From Parcubacteria group bacterium M6-OD1-3 (GTDB taxonomy: Bacteria > Patescibacteriota > Minisyncoccia > Moranbacterales > UBA9337), in contig LSNR01000010.1 of the NCBI GenBank assembly GCA_003056165.1, positions 1 to 38,611 on the forward strand: DNA of 38,611 nt, given 5' to 3'. This document shows positions 23,739 to 31,163 of this stretch, piece after piece. A model generated the notes under the pieces. The model did not search any database and had not been told where the DNA came from. It saw only the letters and a list, made by a program, of their open reading frames with translations. The number at the start of each line of letters is the position of its first letter. Positions within the stretch are counted from its first letter, which is position 1. The position numbers were made by a program, and so were the translations under genes.

Positions 23739-25076
23739 TTAAGAATTTAAATAATAAATAATTTGTCCAACGGAAAGTCCGGTGTCTCCTAAAGGGATGC
23801 TGGACCTTTTATTTGCCAAAATATTTTTGGATTGAAAATAATTGTAAATAATTTTATTATTAGAAATTCCGCCAGATAAAATAATCTTAGATGTTTCACA
23901 TTTCATATTCTCCGTCACGGCGGACCCTAGGCATATTTTATGCCTTTTAATTATTTCGTGTAACCCTTGAGCGATATAAAGTTGAGCGGTGGCGGCGATG
24001 CGATGCTTGTCGCGGTGAAGATTTTTTATAAGATATTCAAAGAGATGACTGGTATTTAATAGGAACCTTGAATCAATATTTAGGTTTTCATTTTTGTGAA
24101 AAATTACTTCCCGAGGTCGCACCTCTTCCGTCGAGAATTTTTCTATCGAAAATTCTCTCCTCCTCGAGGAACGACCTCTGTCCGTAATTTTGCTAATTTT
24201 TGGTTTTAAATCTGAATAGGGTTTAGCGGAATTTTTTTCTAATAAATCAGTGGCTTGATGTTTGTATGCTCTTTCATTTTTGGCAAAATCTAACAAAACA
24301 GAAACGGCGTCCAGAATTCTGCCGGTGCTGGAAGTTTCTTGGCAATTAAAATTTTGTTGCAGTTGATTATATAAAAGTTCAAACTGATTTCGGGAATAAT
24401 ATTTTTTAACAAAATGATAGGCTAAATTTTTTCCAAAATTATTTTTTGTTAGATTTTTTGTAATGCAGATTTGTTTATTAAGATTGTCTGAATTTATTTT
24501 TGATAGAATGCTAATTAACATTCGTGCCGGTTCGCGAATTGCCAAATCCCCGCCAATCATTATTTGGTTTTCCAAACGACCAATTCGTTCAATTCGCAAT
24601 TTTTGAGTTGCATTTTGTATATAAAAAACTTCACCGCCCCAAATTTTTTCGTCTGTCCCGTAGCCGGTGCCATCAAGGGCGACGCCATAGGTATCACCTA
24701 TTTCTTTTCCTTTTAAAATTTCCGTTTCCAAAATCTGAGAAAAAATATGAGCGTGGTGATGTTGAATTTGGATATGTTTGGCATTAAATTTTGTTGCCAA
24801 TTCTTTGCCCCAAAGAGTAGTCTTCATTTCTGGATGCAAGTCTGTCAAAATGATAGTTGGTTTGATTCCTCTTGTGGAGGCCTTGCCTCCATAAAATGTA
24901 ACTGTGCTTAGAATTGATTTTTGAAATTTGCGGAAATTATTTTCATTTAATAAATCACCGAAATTTTCTGAATAATAGATTTTTCCGTTTTTGTAAATGG
25001 AAAAATTACCAGCTGATTCAGCGCCAAGAGCTAAAATTATATCGGAATTGTTAGTTTGAATAGAAATCTTTTTCAT
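23739..25076 (-). CDS. hypF: HypF reduced to the Kae1-like carbamoyltransferase domain
   Basis: A 445-residue protein matching only the C-terminal part of HypF (usually about 750 residues). The start (DIILALGAESAGNFSIYKNG) is where the Kae1-like domain begins in full HypF. IQIQHHHAHI carries the metal-binding His cluster, YGVALDGTGYGTDEKIWGGE is diagnostic, and IILSGGISNN lies near the end. This domain moves the carbamoyl group from carbamoyl-AMP to the HypE Cys. The acylphosphatase, zinc-finger and YrdC domains that make carbamoyl-AMP are absent, and no remnant precedes it: the next gene upstream is divergent and starts 58 bases away. Three GC-rich palindromic patches (about residues 61-68, 300-322 and 378-389) appear to add loops. 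Most likely functional with a separate YrdC protein; a relic is the alternative. Confidence 0.85.
   Translation of the reverse strand: MKKISIQTNNSDIILALGAESAGNFSIYKNGKIYYSENFGDLLNENNFRKFQKSILSTVTFYGGKASTRGIKPTIILTDLHPEMKTTLWGKELATKFNAKHIQIQHHHAHIFSQILETEILKGKEIGDTYGVALDGTGYGTDEKIWGGEVFYIQNATQKLRIERIGRLENQIMIGGDLAIREPARMLISILSKINSDNLNKQICITKNLTKNNFGKNLAYHFVKKYYSRNQFELLYNQLQQNFNCQETSSTGRILDAVSVLLDFAKNERAYKHQATDLLEKNSAKPYSDLKPKISKITDRGRSSRRREFSIEKFSTEEVRPREVIFHKNENLNIDSRFLLNTSHLFEYLIKNLHRDKHRIAATAQLYIAQGLHEIIKRHKICLGSAVTENMKCETSKIILSGGISNNKIIYNYFQSKNILANKRSSIPLGDTGLSVGQIIYYLNS
23911..23945. repeat. Palindromic patch C within hypF
   Basis: TCCG(TCACGG)CGGA at 23911-23924 followed by a perfect 7-bp hairpin AGGCATA/TATGCCT at 23929-23945 with a 3-base loop. 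It encodes about residues 378-389 of HypF, a stretch that makes the spacing between EIIKR and IILSGG roughly 14 residues longer than in E. coli HypF as I recall it. Confidence 0.5.
24113..24178. repeat. Palindromic patch A within hypF (66 nt)
   Basis: Three nested stems on one axis: GAGGTCG (24113-24119) with CGACCTC (24172-24178), CCTC (24122-24125) with GAGG (24166-24169), and GAGAATTTT (24133-24141) with AAAATTCTC (24149-24157), seven-base loop. It is GC-rich in its outer part against an AT-rich gene and encodes the Arg-rich residues 300-322 of HypF, in a linker not conserved in the family. Confidence 0.75.
24873..24893. repeat. Palindromic patch B within hypF
   Basis: A perfect 7-bp hairpin TGGAGGC/GCCTCCA with a 3-base loop (24875-24891), extendable by two pairs. 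It encodes FYGGKAST (residues 61-68), just before the conserved LHPE segment, in a position where family members usually have a shorter linker. Confidence 0.5.
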
Positions 25077-25134
25077 GCTATTATTATATCAGAGTTTAGA
25101 AGTTTTGTATTATAAAATAATTATATTGAGGAAA

Positions 25135-25932
25135 ATGATAAAGCAAGAAAAAAAAATAAATAAAAAGAGTAAGCCAAAAATTGCGATTGTTAGTTTGACT
25201 TCTTGCGAGGGTTGCCAGTTTGCTCTTTTGGATTTGGGAGAAAAATTTTTGGATTTAATGGGGAAAGTAGAAATGGTTGATTTTCGTTTACTGGAAGATG
25301 AGGATGATCCGGGTGATAAATTGGACATTGGGATTATTGAGGGAAATCCGATGACAAAGGAAAATGAAAAAACATTAAAAGAATTACGAAAAAGAAGTAA
25401 AATCTTGGTGGTATTAGGAAATTGTGCGGCGATGGGTGGCATACCAGAAATAAAAAATTATCAAGAAGGAAAAAATACTATTAAATATGTTTATAAATAT
25501 ATTCAAGGAATTCAAAATCCAGAAATAAAAGAGGTGGATAACTTTGTAAAAGTTGATTTTGTTTTTCCTGGTTGTCCGATAACTGGGGAAGAATTTCTAA
25601 AATATTTTCCAATATTGTTAGAGGTAGCTAAGACAGAAGATTTTAGTAAAATTCCTGAAATTGCAGACCAGCCCGTTTGTGTAGAATGCAAAGCAAAAGG
25701 AAATAAATGTTTGCTATTGGAAGGTAAGCCGTGTTTTGGTCCGATGATTTTAGGTGGTTGTGATGCAGTATGTCCGACGGCAAGAATGGGTTGTCAGGGC
25801 TGTCGTGGTTTGCGACCAAAAGGAAATGTAAAAGCGATGCGAGCAACTTTAAAAAAAATGATGACAGATGAGGAGTTTGAAAATGTGACGGAAATATTCG
25901 GTTTGAGAGATGATATAGAAGAGAGAAAATAA
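25135..25932 (+). CDS. [NiFe] hydrogenase small subunit, group 3b-like
   Basis: A 265-residue iron-sulfur electron-transfer subunit. I start at ATG 25135, preceded by GAGG at good distance; the longer frame from 25075 would overlap the divergent hypF. The proximal cluster ligands are visible as Cys24 and Cys27 (TSCEGC), Cys97 (GNCAAMGG) and Cys147 (PGCPIT). The C-terminal part has Cys182, 185, 192, 200, 209, 213, 220 and 223 (CVECKAKGNKC, PCFGPMILGGCDAVCP, GCQGCRG), enough for two more clusters. That pattern matches the delta subunit of group 3b sulfhydrogenase-type enzymes and, less closely, F420-non-reducing MvhG. There is no signal peptide, so it is cytoplasmic. It sits 42 bases ahead of the large subunit. 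Confidence 0.93.
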   Translation: MIKQEKKINKKSKPKIAIVSLTSCEGCQFALLDLGEKFLDLMGKVEMVDFRLLEDEDDPGDKLDIGIIEGNPMTKENEKTLKELRKRSKILVVLGNCAAMGGIPEIKNYQEGKNTIKYVYKYIQGIQNPEIKEVDNFVKVDFVFPGCPITGEEFLKYFPILLEVAKTEDFSKIPEIADQPVCVECKAKGNKCLLLEGKPCFGPMILGGCDAVCPTARMGCQGCRGLRPKGNVKAMRATLKKMMTDEEFENVTEIFGLRDDIEERK

Positions 25933-25974
25933 TAGTCTTAAATATCATAATATAAAACTTAAATTAGGTAAACT

Positions 25975-27237
25975 ATGCAAATAAAAATAAATCATATAAA
26001 TAAAATGGAGGGGCATGCTGGATTTATGGCAAGTGTTCTTAATGGTGATGTAAAATCGGCGAAATTGGAAGTTAAGGAAGGCATTCGTTTGATTGAAGGA
26101 ATTTTAATTGGACGGCATTATAAAGATATGCCAATTATTGCACAAAGAATTTGCGGAATTTGTCCCGTGGTGCATAATTTGACATCTATTAAGGCGATTG
26201 AAAAAGCGATGGGTGTAGAAGTTACGGAAGAAACCGTACAATTGCGGAAGCTTTTGGAATACGGACAAATTATTCATTCTCACGCGTTACATTTGTTTTT
26301 CTTGTCGTTGGCGGATTTCTTAGATATGGACAATGACTTAAAAATGGTTAAAAAATATCCAAAAGAAACAAAAATGGCAGTACAAATTAGAGAATATGGA
26401 ATGGAAATTGTAAAAATTATTGGCGGTAGAGTTATTCATCCATTGACTGATGAAGTTGGTGGATTTAAAAAAATTCCGACATCTGAAGAAATTCAAAAAT
26501 TAATCATACAAGGAGAAAAAACTTTAACAACGGCAATAAAGTTAGGAAAATTCTTTGAGAAGATAAAGATTCCGGAATTTGAAAGAGAAACGGAATATAT
26601 TTCTTTAGGTAAAGACGGAGAATATGCAATTTATGATGGAGATGTCACATCTAATAGAGGTTTGCATATTCCAGTTAATAAATTTGAAAAAAATTTTGAG
26701 GAGCTACAACGACCGAGAGAGATTGTTAAGCGAGTAAAATCTGATGGAAAAACCAGTTATTTGGTAGGAGCTATTGCACGGATAAACAATCAATCAGAAA
26801 AACTTTCTCCTCAAGCAGAAAAATATTTTAAGTCGTTGGGATATAAAATGCCAGACTATAATCCTTTTCACAATATCTTATATCAAATGGTGGAAGTAAT
26901 TCATTTCATTGAAGAATCTTTAAAATTATTGAAACTCGTTGGACATAGTTCGCTGGAAAATGCTTTAACTGGAGAATATAAAGTTAGAGCAGGAACAGCT
27001 TCAGCAGCAGTAGAGGCGCCACGCGGAACACTTTATTATTATGTTGATATAGATGAAAATGGGTATATAAAAGATGCAAATATTATTACACCAACAGCCC
27101 AAACTCTTTCTAATTTAGAAGATGATATTAAAGAATATTTGCCATTAGTAATGGATTGCACCAAGAAAGAGCGAACACAAAAATTACGAGGATTTATCAG
27201 AGCTTATGACCCCTGCATTTCGTGTGCCGTACATTAA
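25975..27237 (+). CDS. [NiFe] hydrogenase large (catalytic) subunit, no C-terminal extension
   Basis: A 420-residue catalytic subunit holding the Ni-Fe(CN)2CO site. The N-terminal motif RICGICPVVH supplies Cys60, Cys63 and His67. The C-terminal motif DPCISCAVH supplies Cys414 and Cys417 and ends at His420, the last residue before TAA. In most [NiFe] hydrogenases a tail follows this His/Arg and is removed by a specific protease after nickel insertion. Here the gene encodes the mature end directly. Size and partner suit group 3b (cytoplasmic, bidirectional). The NAD(P)-linked HydB/HydG subunits of that group are not in the window, so the electron partner is unknown. Confidence 0.95.
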   Translation: MQIKINHINKMEGHAGFMASVLNGDVKSAKLEVKEGIRLIEGILIGRHYKDMPIIAQRICGICPVVHNLTSIKAIEKAMGVEVTEETVQLRKLLEYGQIIHSHALHLFFLSLADFLDMDNDLKMVKKYPKETKMAVQIREYGMEIVKIIGGRVIHPLTDEVGGFKKIPTSEEIQKLIIQGEKTLTTAIKLGKFFEKIKIPEFERETEYISLGKDGEYAIYDGDVTSNRGLHIPVNKFEKNFEELQRPREIVKRVKSDGKTSYLVGAIARINNQSEKLSPQAEKYFKSLGYKMPDYNPFHNILYQMVEVIHFIEESLKLLKLVGHSSLENALTGEYKVRAGTASAAVEAPRGTLYYYVDIDENGYIKDANIITPTAQTLSNLEDDIKEYLPLVMDCTKKERTQKLRGFIRAYDPCISCAVH

Positions 27238-27258
27238 TTCATAAATCGTATAAAACAT

Positions 27259-27528
27259 ATGCATGATTTTTTATTAGCGAAGGAAGTGATTGATGAGGTG
27301 TTAAGAATAATTGAAGAAAACAACTTGAAGAATATCTCTGATGTTGAGTTAGAAATTGGGACAATAAGTATGGCTCATGATGGACTTTCGGAGCATACTG
27401 AAGATATAAGTATTGAAAATTTAAAGTTTGGCTTAGATAGTATTTCTAAAAATACTCTTTTGGAAAAAGTTATCTTTAAAATAAAAAAGGTTGAGGGTGA
27501 ACATTGGAAAATAAAATCAATTTTATAA
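27259..27528 (+). CDS. HypA-like protein lacking the zinc domain
   Basis: An 89-residue protein that aligns with the N-terminal nickel domain of HypA: MHDFLLAKEVIDEVLRII at the start, VELEIGTISM in the first strand, LKFGLDSISKNTLLEKVIFKI in the second half. His2, the nickel ligand, is present, but the following residue is Asp rather than Glu (MHD instead of MHE). HypA is normally about 113 residues with two CxxC pairs binding zinc; this protein has no Cys at all and finishes at GEHWKIKSIL. The bases downstream lead into ruvA with no displaced zinc-finger frame, so it is not a simple frameshift. It lies 21 bases after the large subunit, so a role in its nickel loading or assembly is likely. 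Confidence 0.75.
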   Translation: MHDFLLAKEVIDEVLRIIEENNLKNISDVELEIGTISMAHDGLSEHTEDISIENLKFGLDSISKNTLLEKVIFKIKKVEGEHWKIKSIL

Positions 27529-27548
27529 CTCTTTAATTACATCAGAAT

Positions 27549-28118
27549 ATGATTGCTAAATTAATAGGAATAGTTGATTCATTACATAATAATTATGCAA
27601 TAATTAATGTGGGCGGTGTTGGCTATCAAGTAAATTTAACTGACTTTACTTTTGGAAAATTAGCAGGGAAAAGAAATGTAGAAATTTATATTTATACCTA
27701 TGTGCGAGAAGATGTGTTGGCACTATATGGTTTTATGGAAATGGCGGAGAAAGAAATGTTTGAACTGTTGATTTCTATTTCCGGAATTGGTCCTAAGGCA
27801 GCAATGGGAATTTTATCAATCGCTGAGCCGAAAACTATTAGGGTGGCTATATTAAATGATGATGCTTCAGTTTTAACAAGAGTTTCTGGTGTTGGTAAAA
27901 AAACAGCTGAGAGAGTTATTCTGGAACTAAAAAATAAAGTGGCAGATATGTCTATTGATGATAAAAATGAAGCAGTGGCTGATAGTGAAGCTCTAGAGGC
28001 ATTGCAATCGATGGGTTATTCGGTAGTAGAAGCTCGTGAAGCATTAAAAGATGTGCCATCGGAGATCAAAGATATTAGCGAAAGAATTAAAATGGCCTTA
28101 AAAGATTTGGGAAAGTAA
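27549..28118 (+). CDS. ruvA: Holliday junction DNA helicase subunit RuvA
   Basis: A 189-residue protein that binds four-way junctions and loads RuvB for branch migration. It begins MIAKLIGIVDSLHNNYAIIN with the OB-fold domain, YTYVREDVLALYGF, then two helix-hairpin-helix motifs (ISISGIGPKAAMGIL and LTRVSGVGKKTAERVILELK). The C-terminal UBA-like domain III (ALQSMGYSVVEAREAL) contacts RuvB. It starts 20 bases after the HypA-like gene on the same strand, so the hydrogenase genes and ruvA may share a transcript. ruvB and ruvC are not in the window. Confidence 0.97.
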   Translation: MIAKLIGIVDSLHNNYAIINVGGVGYQVNLTDFTFGKLAGKRNVEIYIYTYVREDVLALYGFMEMAEKEMFELLISISGIGPKAAMGILSIAEPKTIRVAILNDDASVLTRVSGVGKKTAERVILELKNKVADMSIDDKNEAVADSEALEALQSMGYSVVEAREALKDVPSEIKDISERIKMALKDLGK

Positions 28119-28195
28119 TAAAAAATTAATAGGAAGACGTTCTCTTTTTTAGGGTGCTAGGAAATTTTATTGTTTAAAATAGATGTAGATTTGAA

Positions 28196-29209
28196 ATGGA
28201 TAAACAAAAAATAGAAAAATTTATTCAAGAAAATTCTCCAGATGGAGGATTTTTGCAATCGGAGGAGTGGAGAAAATTTCAAAAGAATGTTGGTGAAAAA
28301 ACTTTTAATGCTTGCGATGATGTTTTTTATGCAAATGTTATTAAGCACAAATTGCCGGTAGTCGGTGAATATTTTTATATACCTAGAGGTCCTGTTTTGA
28401 AAACTAAAATTAATAAGAAAGAAATTAAAAGTACTCTAGAGAAATTATTAAAATTGGCAAAAAAAAATAAAGCCGGTTGGATTAGATTTGAACCTTGTAA
28501 TAATAAGATTTTGAAGAATATAAAAAACAGTATTGAATTTGATATTATTAAAGCCCCACATGATATGCAGTCACGACAGATTTTCATAATAGATATTTCA
28601 AAAAATGAGGAAGAGCTTTTGACTGAGATGAAGTCAAAAACAAGATATAATATTAGACTGGCAAAACGAAAAGGTGTTGTCTGTAATTCATATAATTTTT
28701 CGGATGAAAAGTTTGGCAAAAAGTTTGATAAATTTTTGGAGTTGGTTGGAAAAACCGCCAGTCGCAAAGGTGTTAGATTTCATCAAAAGAACTATTATCG
28801 GAAAATGGTTGAAAGTATTCCGGAGAAAAATCTTAAATTATATGTGGCGGAATATCAGGGGAAAATTATTACAGCGAATTTAATTCTTTTTTTTGGTAAT
28901 ACGGTAACTTATTTGCATGGAGCTTCTGCAGATGAATATAAAAATGTTATGGCGCCATTTTTGCTTCAATGGCAGATAATTTTGGAAGCGAAAAAAAATG
29001 GTTTTACAAGATATGATTTTGGTGGAGTTAAGACTGAAAATAAAAAAGGAGAATTGATAATTTCGGAAACAAAATGGCGGGGAATTTCCAAATTTAAATT
29101 GGGCTTTTCTAAAACAATAAAACCATTTGAATTTCCTGGATCTTATGATATTATAGTTAATAAGAAAAAGTATTTTGCTTACAAGCTGTTGCAAAAATTA
29201 AAATTTTAA
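28196..29209 (+). CDS. FemAB-family peptidoglycan bridge transferase-like protein
   Basis: A 337-residue protein with two GNAT-like lobes of the FemAB family, which adds amino acids from aminoacyl-tRNA to peptidoglycan stem peptides. Family marks are GGFLQSEEWRKFQ near the start, EYFYIPRGPVLK, the SKTRYNIRLAKRKGV segment (about 150), LYVAEYQGKIITANLILFFG, and YLHGASADEYKNVMAPFLLQW followed by YDFGGV near the end. There is no coiled-coil tRNA-synthetase-like arm, so it resembles the shorter bacterial FemX/FmhB-type members. The substrate amino acid cannot be read from sequence. It lies 77 bases after ruvA. Confidence 0.88.
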   Translation: MDKQKIEKFIQENSPDGGFLQSEEWRKFQKNVGEKTFNACDDVFYANVIKHKLPVVGEYFYIPRGPVLKTKINKKEIKSTLEKLLKLAKKNKAGWIRFEPCNNKILKNIKNSIEFDIIKAPHDMQSRQIFIIDISKNEEELLTEMKSKTRYNIRLAKRKGVVCNSYNFSDEKFGKKFDKFLELVGKTASRKGVRFHQKNYYRKMVESIPEKNLKLYVAEYQGKIITANLILFFGNTVTYLHGASADEYKNVMAPFLLQWQIILEAKKNGFTRYDFGGVKTENKKGELIISETKWRGISKFKLGFSKTIKPFEFPGSYDIIVNKKKYFAYKLLQKLKF

Positions 29210-29259
29210 AATAATTAAAATAATAATTTGCAAAAGTCAAATTATTGTTTCATAAAAAT

Positions 29260-29604
29260 ATGATGAAATATATTTTTAATTGGGCGATTATGACGTTGGC
29301 AGTCTTAATCAGTTCCTATATTATTCCCGGGGTTGCGGTGAGCGGAATTTTTGTTGCTTTTGTAGTAGCATTGGTTTTAGGAGTAATTAATATATTCTTC
29401 AAGCCGATTTTGCTGATTTTGACATTGCCGATAAATATTTTGAGCCTGGGTTTGTTCACATTAGTAATTAACGCTTTCTTGGTTATGTTGACTGCCAGAA
29501 TTGTGGATGGATTTTATGTAGATAGTGCTTGGTGGGCAATGGCGTTCAGTTTAGTTTTGTCGATAGCTCATTTTGGGCTACATACAATTGGTAACAAAGA
29601 TTAA
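29260..29604 (+). CDS. Phage holin superfamily IV / YvlD-type membrane protein
   Basis: A 114-residue protein with four membrane segments (about 4-22, 25-48, 54-78 and 88-108), starting MMKYIFNWAIMTLAVLISSYIIPGV. The pattern with PGV after the first segment, ALVLGVINIFFKPILLILTLPINILSLGLF in the middle and a final AHFGLH is that of the PF04020 family (YvlD, mycobacterial-type holin). ATG 29260 or the adjacent 29263 are likely starts; a TTG at 29245 is less so. No phage genes are nearby, so this is a housekeeping membrane protein of unknown role. Confidence 0.85.
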   Translation: MMKYIFNWAIMTLAVLISSYIIPGVAVSGIFVAFVVALVLGVINIFFKPILLILTLPINILSLGLFTLVINAFLVMLTARIVDGFYVDSAWWAMAFSLVLSIAHFGLHTIGNKD

Positions 29605-29633
29605 AAAAATAATTTGTTAATATATTTAAAAAT

Positions 29634-29990
29634 ATGTCTTTAGATAAAAAAAGAACTAAAGAATTAAAAGATGAGCTAATTGAAATAAAAAATAAGTTAA
29701 AAAAGGACTTGGATATAATCGCTGAGCCTGTGGGTGATAATGGTGAATATAGGACAAAGTTTGAAGATATTGGTGAACATAGGGACGAGAATGCTACGGA
29801 GGTGGAAAATTTTACAGACAATATTGCAATTAAGGAAAATTTGGAAAAACAACTTAAAAATGTTGACATTGCTTTGACAAAAATAGAGAAAGGAGTATTT
29901 GGTGTTTGTGATGAATGTGGTGGAGAAATAGATGAAAAGAGATTAAAAATAAATCCATCTGCTCGAAGATGTATTAATTGTGCGCAATAA
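29634..29990 (+). CDS. DksA/TraR family C4 zinc-finger protein
   Basis: A 118-residue protein with an N-terminal charged coiled coil (about 1-85, KELKDELIEIKNKLKKDLDI onward) and a C-terminal zinc finger GVCDECGGEIDEKRLKINP followed by CINCAQ, giving a four-Cys site. This matches DksA/TraR-type proteins that reach into the RNA polymerase secondary channel. The coiled-coil tip that carries the acidic DxxDxA motif in DksA is not clearly present, so it may be a general TraR/YocK-like member. It ends eight bases before the lspA ATG. Confidence 0.88.
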   Translation: MSLDKKRTKELKDELIEIKNKLKKDLDIIAEPVGDNGEYRTKFEDIGEHRDENATEVENFTDNIAIKENLEKQLKNVDIALTKIEKGVFGVCDECGGEIDEKRLKINPSARRCINCAQ

Positions 29991-29997
29991 TTTTTTT

Positions 29998-30417
29998 ATG
30001 ATAAATCATAGAAGAATACGAACAGTGTTATTGGCTCTGGGTTTAATTTCTAGTGATCAACTTATTAAATATTTTATCCGTCAAAGTGACGGATTTTATA
30101 TTTGTAATTACGGAATTGCTTTTGGAATAAAAATTTCTGAAATATTTTTCTGGACATTAATAGCAATTATTTTTTTTGGAATGTTTTATTTTTTAAAAAA
30201 TAAAAATAACTTTTTAATAATAAAAAATTTTAGATATGAAATAATATTAATAATTTCCGGAGCTGTTTCCAACATTATCGATCGAATTACTCTGGGTTGT
30301 GTTGTTGATTTTATAGATATCAAAATTATAAATTATCCTGTGTTTAATTTAGCAGATAGTTTTATATTTGTTGGTACAGCTCTAATTTTTTGGAAAATTT
30401 TGAAGCTGAAAATATAA
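29998..30417 (+). CDS. lspA: Lipoprotein signal peptidase II
   Basis: A 139-residue aspartyl membrane protease that removes signal peptides from prolipoproteins. I prefer ATG 29998 to GTG 29980, which would overlap the previous gene. Four membrane segments are visible. Conserved blocks are SSDQLIKYF, NYGIAFGI, SGAVSNIIDRITLGCVVDFID and FNLADSFIFVG. The catalytic pair is Asp104 (VVD) and Asp120 (NLAD). The protein is shorter than the usual 155-170 residues, mainly through shorter loops, yet all catalytic blocks remain. It follows the DksA-like gene by eight bases, so the two are probably co-transcribed. Confidence 0.93.
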   Translation: MINHRRIRTVLLALGLISSDQLIKYFIRQSDGFYICNYGIAFGIKISEIFFWTLIAIIFFGMFYFLKNKNNFLIIKNFRYEIILIISGAVSNIIDRITLGCVVDFIDIKIINYPVFNLADSFIFVGTALIFWKILKLKI

Positions 30418-30544
30418 ATTAGTGTTATATCTATAAAAAAGATTCCTAAACATTTTTGACAAACGAAAAAGGTTGGTGGACATAAATATTGAAAAGTATT
30501 AAAATGTAGTTAATGTTAAAAAAGTTTACTACTTAATTTAAAAT

Positions 30545-31141
30545 ATGCAAAAAATTTCTGAAAATATAAAAGAGCTAAAACCATTTGAACATAAAACACA
30601 TCGCAATGTTTGGCTAAGGTTTTTGTTGGTAGCTTTTATTTTTATAGTGTATTCTATTTTTATCTCTATGAAATATGGAGCAGGAGAAGGTTTTTTATTA
30701 AGCTGGTTAACTTGGTCATTCTTTGTTTTGTCAACGCCAATTGCAGACGCTGGATTTTTATTAGCATTTCCGTTAAGACTTATTTTAAAAGTAAGAATGT
30801 TTACTTCGGAGATTTATATAACCATTGTTGCTATAGTTTTGAATTTTTTTATGTATTTCTTAAAGCCAGAATTGTATAATAAAACAGCATTACTTACAAT
30901 TTTTAAACACATCATTGACCAACCGTTTCCAATGTGGATAATTTTTATTCTGTCAGCGATCGGAACTTTTATGTCAGTCAAATTTGGTGATGAACTTTTT
31001 GATGTTGTTAAACATGAGGATAGGGAATTTCATCAGAAGCATCATAAAAAACACAAACTCGTTTTTATGGTATTTCTCTTTGCAATAACTTTAGTTATGT
31101 ACAATATTTTGTTAAATAAAATGGGGATAGAAATAGGTTGA
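30545..31141 (+). CDS. Conserved membrane protein, unknown function
   Basis: A 198-residue protein with about five membrane segments (roughly 23-42, 49-62, 65-85, 93-110, 130-146 and 171-190 are hydrophobic). STPIADAGFLLAFPLRL is a conserved-looking turn with an intramembrane Asp, and a cluster of charged residues and His (EDREFHQKHHKKHK, about 158-171) lies on the cytoplasmic side before the last segment. I do not recognise a named family. It is preceded by a 127-base gap with a TTGACA at 30456-30461 but no good -10 at the right distance, and is followed by an intrinsic terminator. Confidence 0.7.
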   Translation: MQKISENIKELKPFEHKTHRNVWLRFLLVAFIFIVYSIFISMKYGAGEGFLLSWLTWSFFVLSTPIADAGFLLAFPLRLILKVRMFTSEIYITIVAIVLNFFMYFLKPELYNKTALLTIFKHIIDQPFPMWIIFILSAIGTFMSVKFGDELFDVVKHEDREFHQKHHKKHKLVFMVFLFAITLVMYNILLNKMGIEIG

Positions 31142-31163
31142 GTGAATTTATATATTTCAAACT

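Noticed and set aside
30456-30486. Perfect TTGACA before the membrane gene at 30545 as a promoter
   Set aside because: No acceptable -10 lies 16-18 bases away; the nearest candidate, CATAAA, is at 19 bases and poor.
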